Below the pieces are notes generated by a model. That model was not told where the DNA came from and searched no databases. It was given only the letters and a program-made list of their open reading frames with translations. Shown here piece by piece: positions 53,913-64,000 of a DNA stretch of 64,000 nucleotides (within the stretch, counting starts at the first letter, position 1; each line of letters starts with the position of its first letter). Source of the DNA: Thalassia testudinum. Lineage: Eukaryota > Streptophyta > Magnoliopsida > Alismatales > Hydrocharitaceae. Both the position numbers and the translations under genes were made by a program. The DNA lies in the NCBI GenBank assembly GCA_037157565.1, contig JAZHRO010000012.1, positions 62,921,501 through 62,985,500 on the forward strand, written 5' to 3'.

Positions 53913-55451
53913 TGATTGCACAGCAATCATAGGCCCTAACTCACCTGAATTAAGTTAGAACTTAGCTTAACATGAACATTCTGCATCATATGCATCGTAT
54001 TCTACATCATAGTTGGTGTGTGTGTTTTATGTATTAAACTATGTTATTTGAGAGGTATTAATGATTGTAGGTAATCCAGGGTTGTAGATGACCAATCCAA
54101 CCTTATGAATCTGTTTGGAATAACGACGGGAGTCCAATGCATCCAAGATCGCATCAATCAGACTCCCGTAGCACTCTAGGGAGTTCGCAGAAGAGCAAAA
54201 GCCAAGGGGCAAATTGAAGAAGATCTGGATAGATGACAAATCCAACCGTACGGATGGATTCGGATCGATGTTCGTAGCCCAACGGTGTAGAAATCAACTT
54301 AATTGGAGGCCTACGTCATCAGATATAAAGAGAAGAAGAATGGATGGCCACGATGGCACCACGTGGCACCATCGCAGTCGCCCCTTGACATGCCCCCAAT
54401 TCCTGAAGGCACCTCGGCTCGCAGTGTGGGCCATTGGATCTTTATCCAACGGCCACGAACGCACCACGTCGCCACCCAAATTGGATTAGTATAAATACAA
54501 ATAAGCACATATATATGATAAAGGCTTTGCGCAGCATGTTGGCTCGCACACGCGCGCAGGTTGATGCGGCACTGGCGGGCGAGCGCGTGCAAGCGCAATT
54601 GTGCGATCCAACGGTGCATAGTGCACCACGTGGCGTGATTAGAGAGCATCGTGGGCGGGACACACGATTGTGCGGGTTGTGCAAAATTAGGAAGGCGCGT
54701 GAATCACGCTTAGGATTTGCGAAGGCGCGGTGCTGCAGCTGTCTAAGCCGTCCGATGTTAAGGTGGGATTTGAAGGCATGCGGCAAAAGCAAAAATGGGA
54801 AGGCATGGGAGCACTCACAGCCGCATAATTTCAATCCGAGGGCGCATGTTGCGCCACGTGGCAGCGCCTGAGAACATCTCAGCGTGGAGAAGGATTTTGA
54901 AGGCTTTTTGTTGCACAAAATTAGGGGCTGCAATGCCCTATTTGCCCCTCCAAGAAACTATAAAAGAGGCCTAAGGGTCCTCTTTCAAGGGCATTCATGT
55001 AGTAATCAAGTAGAGATCTCCTCCTTCCTCCTTCTACTGCCCCTCTGCCCTCTACTTCCTGTCTCCGTCTCTGCATCTCCATCTGAAGCATCCGTTGAGC
55101 CACTTCGGCGGATTGTTCCTACCCTTCTCAACCTCTCCAGAAGGCTACCATGGACCACCCGTGGTGCCCTCGTTCTGTTACCTAGATACTTTTATTCATG
55201 CTTATAATTTGTTTAGTTATAGTTACATGTATGCAATTCATGTTCAAACTCTCTGCATGATATATATATATATTGTGATTCATTGTCTTTACTATTTAGT
55301 AATTAGATTTAGAACAAAAGCATGAAATCAGAAGCGCTTTATGCCTCCCTGTGATCGACCGAGACTCACCAATTCCGTTAATTTTATTTGTCGAGACGTA
55401 TTTCGCGCTACAATGACGAGTTTATCTTTTGCGCGATCTACACCACGAACA
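53913..55451 (+). repeat. 3' LTR of B, 1539 bp
   Basis: It opens with the perfect hairpin TGATTGC, ACA, GCAATCA (53913-53929) and ends CCACGAACA. TATA-like boxes lie near 54490 and 54959. It resembles 39115-40700 closely but lacks the 40-base B-box-like insert. Confidence 0.9.
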
Positions 55452-56538
55452 TTAGGCTCAATCCATCCCCAAATCACTTTTGTTAGTGATTATAGCCGTT
55501 TAACCTCGGGAAATCCATTGCTGTAGAAGATTGCATTTCTAGACGTCCAGACCTTATGCTAGATGACTGACCTGTCGTCTGATCAACTTGACCTAGAACA
55601 CTGTTTAGGTCCGAAAAAAAATAGGAAGGAAACCCTTTTAAAATTAGACGTCTGATTAGTTTTCCAAACGTCTTAAAACACTTCTTTAGACGTTCATCTT
55701 GATTTAACCTAGTTCAGATTTTCCATCCTACTTGATCGGACGACTGATTATAGAATCAGACGATGACCCAGACATCTGATAACACTGTCAGAATCATTAA
55801 TAGTCCTGATCCGACTTGATCTACCTTGGGTTTATTCCCAACGGCTATAGAAGTCTTTAAAGGCCTTCTAAGGCCTTCTTAGGACCTTTATAAATAGAGG
55901 AATACCCTTCCTAAGCAAAGTACACCTTGACATACTACTTCCACACTCTTTTTGTGTAAAATTGATCTAGAGAAGTGCTCAATCCTTAGTCTACATCTTG
56001 AGAGCATCTTCCCAGCTGTGCACTCGCTCTCTCGCCTATGAATACTAGAGAGTCGTCGTGCCATTACATGGATCACACACCCGTGTCTTTAGCCAACACA
56101 CTTCCATCTAAGGGAGGTCCTTTTGCCTTTAGAAGCTAGGTTGATTTACATTAATACTTTGTGGCTCTATAGGATTTTTGTTTTTTTCTTTGTTCTTGGT
56201 TGGGTATTGGCTTTGCGAATTCCCATCTCCTTCGTAGGACAAAATACTCCTTGTGAATAGGAGGGGTTTGAGGTATGCTACCCTCGTCTAAGTAGCGTTG
56301 TTGTAAGATATTAAGTCACCCTCATTTAAGTGACTTGTTAGTGGATTTGATTGACTCGGTCGATTAGAAAATCTTAAACCGAGAGGTTTAGGTGGTGGTT
56401 TTTATCCGAGTTTGGGTTTCCACCTAAAAATTTTTATGTACCTGTGTGATTGCTACTTTGTGAGATTGTTTATTATATTTTCGCATTTTTATTTCGTATC
56501 ACGCAAATCTCACCTCCTCCATTAGAACTCACAAGGGT

Positions 56539-57371
56539 TTCAAACAAGTTTTATGTCTCCTTTTGAATTTAATTTGATATTTAGAAATGCATTCCATGCA
56601 ACTGGTCTCGCTTTTTAATCTCTTTAATCAAGTGATGGTCTTTTTAAGCTTAAGTCAAATGCACAAGATGGCAGGTGCTAAGGAAGGATAGAAATGCACA
56701 CCTGACTCTAGCAATTCTTCAAGTAATGCAATTTGACTAAATTGAAATCTAGCAGGAAATGTGCAACCTAAGTATGGATGCCTAAATGATGTTGCTGCTA
56801 GATAAGAGATGAAGTATTTTTTGTCTATTTGATTTTATAATTTTTTTGGATTTTCTAATGCAATAAGCAAAATCAAATCGAAAAAGAAATCGTTATGGAA
56901 AACCTGAGTCGATGAGAGATGAGTAGAGCGAGAATAGAAAGAGAGTCCAAAAAGTCCAAGTTATTACAAAGATGTGTGAGAATAGACTCTCACAACTTAT
57001 GCCTAACAAAATATCATAAGAATATACCAAAGTCTAAACTACCACTATACTATACTATACTACTCTACTAAAAACTAGGAAACTACAGTTCTTGGTGGAA
57101 AAACTTCTCTTAGAAGTTCGATCTGAAGCACAGTGGATCCACCAGGAAGAACTCCACCTGAAAGAAGACACTACTCCTACTTCTCCTTAAGTGTCGCAAA
57201 AACATCAAATGATTAGTAAGACAATTATATACAAAAATCAATCAAAGAATAAAATGAATAAAAGAATATATATACAATAAAGAATATGAATAAAAGAATG
57301 ATTATATACAAAGAAATAAAAAATATTTGCAAATAAAGAATAAAAGAAAAATTTTGATATATAGAGAGTTG
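56539..57371 (-). other. Leader of D next to its primer site
   Basis: AT-rich and non-coding. A short (CTATA)n tract lies near 57049-57066. Confidence 0.55.
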
Positions 57372-57392
57372 CCTTCCCGACGATGGTGCCAA
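57372..57392 (-). other. Primer binding site of D (tRNA-Asp-like, decayed)
   Basis: The minus strand reads TTGGCACCATCGTCGGGAAG just inside the LTR end. It differs by several transitions from the TGGCGCCGTTGCCGGGGA of A and fixes D as minus-oriented. Confidence 0.65.
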
Positions 57393-58009
57393 AAATTGAT
57401 TGTAGACAAACTGTGTTGCAATAAAAATAATGTTTTAAGTGTCGTTGTAGTATATTTATCACAATGTAAATAGATATTACGTCATTTTATTTATTTACTT
57501 AATTTTTACTTATTTGTTTCAGGTCGTTTACTAGGAGGCATTTATTGATATACATCACTCTTTATATCCAAAAATGTTCTTTTACTGCAAAAATGTCAAT
57601 TTTATTTACAATATGAATCAGAGAATTAATTAATGAATGAATGTGTTAATTATGTGCAAAAGAATCAATTAATTCTAAGTACAATGCCTTAAACATATTT
57701 ACAACCAATTATGCATGAAAATTTACTTAGGTTACTCTATGTTAGTTATATATACTATACTAGACAATGCCTAGGTCTAGGTACAAACATAGCTATTAAT
57801 ATGTGCTATACTAAGTTATACTATATATATAGTGACATATATATGTGTTGCTACAGCCTTACAAAACATATGCACAAACTATAAGGCAAAAAGACCTATC
57901 TGTACTAACACATATGCTATCTGTAGTGGCGGATATAAATTTCACTAAAGCCTTAGAAAAACTATACACATATAAGTCTCAAACAAGTTTTACTACTCTA
58001 TTTATACAT

Positions 58010-58180
58010 ACATACACACACACACACATTATCTATGCATACGTATCCATTACATACATGTATTTTATCTATTATATATATATACATATGTATATATATA
58101 AATTTACTATTATGTTATATTGTACATATATGTATACATATACACATACACACATATATAAGTACACACATACACACAAG
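58010..58180. repeat. CA/TA microsatellite tract
   Basis: Alternating ACAC and ATAT dinucleotides dominate; frames across it are low-complexity only. Confidence 0.8.
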
Positions 58181-58514
58181 TCTCAAGTCACTCAACACTA
58201 ACGCACGACTCTCATTACCTCTCAACACTTAGTCGAATTGAAGGTACTCTCTCATTCTTCTTCTTCTTTCAACACTTAGAATTTTTTTAACTCTCCTTTC
58301 CCTCTTCACACAAGTAAACTCACTGTTCACTCACCCAAAAATTGGGTTTTTGATGGGCTGGCCAGTCTAGTTCGTGGGATACATAGCACCCCATAGGGGT
58401 GGGATCAGACCACTACTATAAACCAACCCTAGTTCACTTAGGTGTATTTCATTTTGATTTATTTCAGGTCTAATACTAGCCCAGCTATAGTGTATGGCCC
58501 CCAGCCTATGCATT

Positions 58515-60762
58515 TGATGGCATCGCCATCACTCTCTGTAACTCACCTAATTTAGCTAAGTTCTAAGGTAAAATTGATTTAAATAATACAAAAAAGGGTA
58601 CAATATAATCAGAAGGAGGAATCATCAAAATAAATCCAAAAAGACACAAAACAAATTCAAAATAGTCAATTTAGAGTTTCTTTCGAAATCAAGCTATTAA
58701 AGATAACAATTAAACCTTATTTTTGGTCTAATAGGATTCTAATAAAAATATTACAAATTAAACATTCTAAAAATTATAGATAAACATTTTACAAGGTTTA
58801 ACATGATCAGATAAGTCGAAGGAGCCAATTTAACCTAAAAATAGTGACCTAGGTGAATAATCAATGTCAAATGAGTTTAAATGGGAAATTTACCAACCAA
58901 ATAATTTCAAAACTCAAAATTGAGATGAACACTAGATTCCCTAGATACTAATTAAGCCCCCATAAAAAGTTGGACCTATTTTGACAATGTTCTCACCTAC
59001 TTTGCATTTAGGCCCCTAAATTCCTAAAAATCCTTGCAAGTAGTCCAATTTCAGTACTTTTAGGTCCTTCACTTCTTGCAAATTGGTCCCTGGAGTCATC
59101 TTCCTCCTTCAGCAGCTATCGTTCAATTATTGAGCTGCTCGTTGAGATTCCAGCTCCGTTTACGAACGCCTCGAGCTCCGGCTAACCTTGACCTTTAAGG
59201 CGAAGTTGTTCACCTTTCAGTTCCGCATCTATTGGTGTTTGTTTCACTGGCTGCCATTGCTACCTTAGCTCACAATCTCCAGTCCAAACAAAAGCGGAGT
59301 TGCTAGCTGTTGCAAGGATTTCTCGCAACCTCCAGCAACAAAATCACGTGCGGCAACAGCTTTATAAAGCCTCATAACGCTCCTTCGAGTCCAGTCGTCT
59401 GGAATCCGAGCACCTAAACCTTCTCCTTCCCTTCCTCCATGTGCCGCCATTGCCAGACCTTGGGGTCTTCTTCGCCCCTTCGCTCTGCTACTTCTAGCCA
59501 TCAAACGAAGTCGCAGCCGCCTTCACCCTTCCCTCGCCGAGCTTCTCAACCTAGAAGCCAGCTCTCTACCCCCCTTCGTCAGCCTCAATTTCTTGTTCGA
59601 TTCGTCACCGACGGCTTGCCACTGCCACCGGTCTCCGCTCCTCCGTCCCTCCAATAAAGTTAGGGCTTCCCTTCCCCTTCTCTATCTTCTCATCTCTTCA
59701 ATTTCAACTTTCAACCCCATTTGAACCATCATCGACCACCATCTTCAGGAGCTCCGGCGAGCTTCTTCGCCACCCCACTAAACCCATACGCACAACACAT
59801 AAACTTAAGGAAGAGCTTTGGGGATCTTCCCTGAAGCTCTTGGACTGATTTGGGACCGAGAGGTCCGTTCTATTGTGCACAGGTACTCGACGGAGTTGCC
59901 CTTCGTCTTCACCTTCGGCCGCGGTTCCCCGGTCACCTCCGACGAAGCTTCGCCACACCATCTAGTGCCCTGATAAGAGAAGAAGCTCGCCAATTGAGAG
60001 TGCAACACCAACAGCAACTGATCCCCAGGTGCATCAGGTTTATCTGACGGCTGGTGCGCACGAATCGAGGACGAACATCTCCCCTGTCGAAGACGAACAA
60101 AGTAAAAGGACATGGTCCCACATCGTGCGCAACCGAAGGAGCAGTAGCGCTTATAAGGAAAAAGCGTCTGGGGCTTATCAGCTTAGAACACACGGTGTGA
60201 GGTCCCCAAAGTACACCCGTATGCACGTGCTCCCACACGCGCATGCTCACATGCCCCCGCCCGCGAATACGCCCACGGGTCTGGGCTGAGGATTCGGTTA
60301 CCCGTGTTTGGCTGGATTTGAAAGAGATTGTGAAGGAGGGAGAAGGCAGGCTTTGTATTTTGAATCTCTGCCTTTCCCCCTTGCAAAGCTTTACCTTCGT
60401 GCTGTGCTTGATACATTTAAGGCATCTATGCCTAATACTTGTCGTCTGAGAGTAAAGTTGCTTAGTTTCGTGAACGTTAAATCTTTGAGAGCTAATATTT
60501 GTGCTGAGTATAAAAGGTAAATTTGGTGGTTTAAACCACCACTTTTACCTTACATTTTTTTTATATCTACCTATTTAAAGATACACTTTATTCATTGAGC
60601 ATCTATTATCTTTTGATAGTGATTATTTGTGCGATTTATTGCTTCTAGAGACGACCTCGGATTTATTTTCTAATTCGAGTATTAAAAATTTAAATGCTTG
60701 ATTTGCTTTGATCGCTATACTACAATGCAACAATTTTAAAGCACGATCAAGGTGAACTAGCA
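58515..60762 (+). repeat. Solo Athila-type LTR (family C) inside the LTR of D
   Basis: It starts with the perfect hairpin TGATGGC, ATC, GCCATCA (58515-58531). The flanks GCATT (58510-58514) and GCAAT (60763-60767) agree at four of five positions. It has TATA (59363-59369), USE and TATA (60115-60158), and the end block GACCTCGGATT...TACTACAATG. No primer site or internal DNA adjoins it. Confidence 0.78.
60115..60158 (+). promoter_or_regulatory. Perfect snRNA-type USE plus TATA, 26-nt spacing
   Basis: GTCCCACATCG (60115-60125) is followed after 26 nt by TATAAGG (60152-60158), then by the conserved GTGAGGTCCCC block near 60195. Confidence 0.55.
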
Positions 60763-60987
60763 GCAATGTACACAAATATGCTCATATGCTCGTAATAGAG
60801 GGGAGATGGTATGGGTATATGTTCATAATTCTCATTTTCAGCGTGCCATGCTTACCACGTAAATCAACTTATATGGCTTCAAACAGCCTGCGGCACATGA
60901 TGTGGTGCTATGTTGGTGCCTTTTGAGCGTTGAGCTGTGCGCTGCATCATTCTTAGTTAGGGATTTTGGCCCTCGATTTGAGGGTCA

Positions 60988-62874
60988 TAAATAATTCTAA
61001 AATACAAATAAATTATATATTTATAAAGCCCTAACATAGATCTACATGATTGTATAATTAATTTAGGAAAATAAGTTATTTAAATATATATTAAAATTAA
61101 CTAAAGTGAGGAAAATATGCACGTTAAATTAAGGCTTAATTTTTTAATTACTATACAAATTGATAGGTTGATTGTGCAATTGACCCTATACATAGTTAAT
61201 TTATACAATAAATTATTTATTATGCATTTTTAATTTATTTTAAAGTCTTTATTTTAATTTATGTGCATTTAAATACACGTTTTAAATAGGTTTATACATA
61301 TTTAAGTTATAGATGCTATAAATAATATAAATACAGTATAAATAGGTTGAAAATATTTAGAATTAATATATGTACATGCCTAGTGTAAATTACTTCAATA
61401 ATAACTTAATATACTAATTTATTTTATTTTAAGTTAATAACTTACCTAATTAACTTAATAATTTAATTACCTACAATAAATACATAATTAAATTAATTTA
61501 TAGGTATTATGCAGTATATAATACTTAGTTAAATACATATGTACAATATTAGATATAATTATAGACATATACATAGGATTTTATAATTACTTAGGATAAT
61601 ATACATTTAAATTAATATAAATTAATATATAATTATACATAAAGTTATATATATCATAAATCATCTAGATACTCAATTTAATATATAGAATACATTTATA
61701 AGTTATATATGTACATTATTTACATATTTTATAATATATACATATAGCTTAGTATTAAATTATATTTACAACTATAAATACATTATACATGGTATTTTTT
61801 TGTCATTTTTGAGTTTTTTTCTAATTTTTATGGTTTTTCTATGTACTATAGAGGTAGAGGATGAGAGAGAAAGGGTGAGATGAGAGAAGAAGACATTTTT
61901 TTTGTGATTTTTAACTTTGATTCTTTTATTAGATTTCAAAGTAGATCGAACCATCGATTGATATGTTCTCTTAAGTCGGGGGTTTGGATTACTTTGCAAT
62001 TTTGCATATACCTAAAAAAATATGTAACTCTACTCAAGACACCTTTATTTTAATTATTTACAATTTTTTGTATTATTTTATGTTTTCTCAATCTCGTCTA
62101 AATATGGCTTAGAATAGGCTTTCAACAAAGAACCTAAGATTTAAAATTCAATTCAAATGGCTGAAATTGCAATTCAAACACACACACACTCAGCACACCA
62201 TCTGAAATATTTTTGATCATTTAAACATGATTTCCAACTTAATTTCATTCACATTTTCACTTAGGACAACTAATTCATTCAAGAATAGCTGATAATGAAT
62301 TTTATATAAAAATTACAAGCATTTAAATCAAATTAAAATCTATTCTTATTCATAAATGCTTGTTTCATGAATTCGTAACACTATACACAACATGTCAGCT
62401 TAATAATCCTTCAAATCCACCCAAGTCCATTGAATTTCTTCCAATCCAGAACTTACTGCTGCAATGAAAATAGCTGCAGCAATTGATCAATTTCAGCAGC
62501 AAGCAATTGCCACTTTCTTTTATTGTGCCAGTAGCTGATCAAGATGTTGTTGCAAAGTGTTCTCAGGCCAGAAGCTCAAGATTAACCATATAGTAGTTAA
62601 TTCAGAGGATTCAATCAGACCTTCTCAGGTCAGATTTGATTCAAAACAAATCATATTCATGAAACTGAAAACTAATCCAAACTTTGAAGATTCAATTTTA
62701 TCAATTGTAAAACCAAATTAGATCATGAAATCCATTGAAAATCCCATTACACAATGATTAGCTCTAAAACCTTCATTTAAACCTTGGAAATCAGAATAAA
62801 AGTCCATTGGATTAGAAACCATGTTGCCTTTGATTTAGGCTTTTGATATATGATCACCACATGATATGATTTAG
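60988..62874. other. AT-rich region outside D, unassigned
   Basis: Very AT-rich (61000-61800 mainly TA/TTA runs), with no supported gene, LTR or primer site. It may be old decayed repeat. Confidence 0.55.
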
Positions 62875-64000
62875 GACTTTGCTAGAGCACCACGATCATT
62901 TATTTTGATGATAACAAAACGTGTCATTCAACATTTGCTCTTGAAGTTGTAGATTTCAGGTTAATTGCAAATGGAGACATGGTTAGGCGGCGTTCGAGCT
63001 CGCATCCAGGATAGATTGGAGGAGCTTGATGGAGAATAGAGGAGCTTCGTGAGGAGCGATGGCTTGAAGAAGGAAGGAGATGAAGAATATGATAGATTTC
63101 CTTTTCTTGTACTCTATGTATTTTTTGTTTCCTTTGTTGCTCCTTATTTTATTACTTAAATTCATGTTAAAGAGCCTCAAGGAATCCTAACAGTAGTCCT
63201 AGGAACACTTGCACAACCCTAGGATACTAAGGTTTCCTGTAGAGAACTTAGAAAACCAAAATAGGGTTCAAACAGTCTTTTCAAACATCTAATCTGAAAA
63301 TCAGACGTCTGATAAATACTTTTAAGACGTCTGAATGTTGACTTAGATGTCCGACTATATTTAGGCTGGACTTAGTTAGTTCTGTCTGATGAAATCAGAC
63401 GTCCAGACCTTAGTCCAGACGTCTTAGAAGACGTATGATGATTTTACCAGACGTCCAATTAGTAGGCCGTTGGCTGGCTTAGCAAACAATGAAGGAAATG
63501 ACCGCTAGTCTCGTATCAGACGTCCACAGAGGACCCTAGACGTCTGATACATGACTGTTTTGCCTCGGCTGACCCAAAATCTCTTCTCAGAGATTTTCTA
63601 GCCGTTGCACTCTCTTGGGAATCCATTTCCGCAGAAAAGTAGGTTTCCAGACGTCCAGACTAGTTTGAAACGTCCTTTATGTCGTCTGATGATAATGCAC
63701 TAGAACCCTGTTTAGATCTAATTTAAGTCAGGAAGGAAACCCACCTAAAATCAGACGTCTGACTTTGTTCTCAGAAGTCTTAAATTGGTTTTCCAGACAT
63801 CCGATGCCAGGATCAGATGTCTGATAACCCTGTCAGTGTAATGATTAACCCTGATTTTGACCTGATTTTCTTAGAGCTTTCACCCAACGGCTATGAAAGC
63901 CTTCCAAAGCCTTCCTAGGGCCTCTATAAATAGAGGGGAACCTTTGCCACTCAAACACACACCAAGATATACTTAGTAACATACTTTCCACATCTTTTGT
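62875..64000 (+). repeat. Copia LTR, cut by right window edge
   Basis: From GCTAGAGCACCACGATCATT it follows the 3223-4952 LTR through the GACGTC array and the palindromic TATA (near 63925). The first six bases (TGTTGG) are altered. Whether it is a solo LTR or a 5' LTR cannot be told. Confidence 0.88.

Larger units (their letters stand above)
39115..55451 (+). mobile_element. Athila-type Gypsy element B, full length but decayed
   Basis: It has two LTRs of 1586 and 1539 bp, a primer site, leader, gag, protease, reverse transcriptase, RNase H, integrase, non-coding region and polypurine tract. The 5-bp flanks TTTGG (39110-39114) and TTAGG (55452-55456) agree at four positions. They rejoin the interrupted Copia LTR correctly. 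Two solo LTRs are nested inside. Many stops and at least two frameshifts show it is dead. Confidence 0.9.
38427..56533 (+). repeat. Solo Copia LTR in D, split by element B (38427-39114 and 55452-56533)
   Basis: The first part starts TGTTGGTGC and matches 3223 onward; the second part matches the rest up to an end at ACTCACA. The joined length (about 1770 bp) fits the 1730-bp family. Exact target duplications AGGGT flank it (38422-38426 and 56534-56538). It is much more decayed than 1-4952. Its TATA (CCTTTATAAATAGAGG) is near 55889. Confidence 0.9.
21353..60987 (-). mobile_element. Ancient minus-strand Athila-type element D, shattered by nested insertions
   Basis: Reading the minus strand: a 5' LTR (60987 to 57397, interrupted), a primer site (57392-57372), a leader (57371-56534, then 38426-38022), a gag (26566-26456, then 23846 to about 22790), an internal polypurine-like motif (22772-22735), non-coding DNA and the hairpin that normally precedes the polypurine tract (21395-21378). 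Removing every insertion together with one target duplication rejoins the gag frame exactly at 26456/23846. The 3' LTR is missing. No pol is present between gag and the non-coding part. Confidence 0.75.
57397..60987 (-). repeat. 5' LTR of D, split by a solo LTR (about 1340 bp of its own sequence)
   Basis: On the minus strand it starts at 60987 with TGACCCTC, loop AAATC, GAGGGCCA, then CCCTAACTAAG, the same layout as the other LTR starts. It ends at 57397 with TATACTACAACG-type sequence and CAATCA before the primer site. 58515-60762 is a later insertion. It contains dinucleotide tracts. Confidence 0.65.

Noticed and set aside
57845..58232. Frames across the CA/TA tract
   Set aside because: Low-complexity translation of a microsatellite.
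1..64000. CRISPR arrays, bacterial operons, rRNA or complete tRNA genes, envelope-like ORFs in the Gypsy elements
   Set aside because: No direct-repeat/spacer pattern, no Shine-Dalgarno-led gene runs, no tRNA cloverleaf beyond primer sites and one B-box scrap, and no ORF between integrase and 3' LTR.

Overview
This 64 kb window looks like repeat-filled intergenic DNA from a large plant genome. Plant-type Ty3/Gypsy elements of the Athila/Tat kind (tRNA-Asp-like primer sites), Ty1/Copia elements of the SIRE/Maximus kind, an RTE-type LINE and L1-like tails all point to an angiosperm. A monocot is my guess, with low confidence. I found no host gene that I could support.

Layout. (1) 1-4952 is a very young Copia element with a gag but no pol; its 5' LTR is cut by the window start. 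It sits inside the internal region of an Athila-type element whose pol remnant (4953-8869), 3' non-coding region and 3' LTR (10455 to about 13204) follow. (2) 13205-21352 is older debris: a 24-bp triple repeat, an RTE LINE remnant, a GC-rich duplicated block, two L1-like poly(A) tails and a Copia LTR/gag fragment. (3) About 21353-60987 can be read as one ancient minus-strand Athila-type element, here called D. It was shattered by a four-level nest of insertions. D holds a solo LTR (23852-26455, minus), a complete non-autonomous element called A (26567-38021) that itself holds a solo LTR (33366-36141), a solo Copia LTR (38427-56533) split by a full Athila-type element called B (39115-55451), and a solo LTR (58515-60762). 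B in turn holds two solo LTRs (42605-44277 and 48404-51031, both minus). Most insertions are closed by 5-bp target-site duplications, exact or with one mismatch. (4) 60988-62874 is AT-rich DNA, then another Copia LTR runs off the right edge.

How the parts relate. The Athila-type elements share one plan: LTR, tRNA-Asp-like primer site, leader, coding region, a motif ending in GGCATGGGG just after the coding part, 1.2-1.5 kb of non-coding DNA, a hairpin, the real polypurine tract, and an LTR that opens with a second hairpin. Element A keeps the 3' non-coding region of the 4953-13204 element (about 90% similar by eye) but has an intact 623-codon ORF of unknown family in place of gag-pol. It is therefore probably mobilised in trans by a relative of that element.

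Most interesting signals. Six Athila-type LTRs carry a copy of the plant snRNA upstream sequence element (consensus RTCCCACATCG) followed by a TATA-like box. The gap is exactly 24 nt in four of them, which is the spacing of RNA polymerase III-type plant snRNA promoters. In at least three LTRs the first run of four T downstream is a conserved site about 230-245 nt after the expected start. Several hairpins keep their pairing while their sequence changes (LTR start, upstream of the polypurine tract, upstream of the main TATA box). The 623-codon ORF is the only long undamaged reading frame in the Gypsy material.
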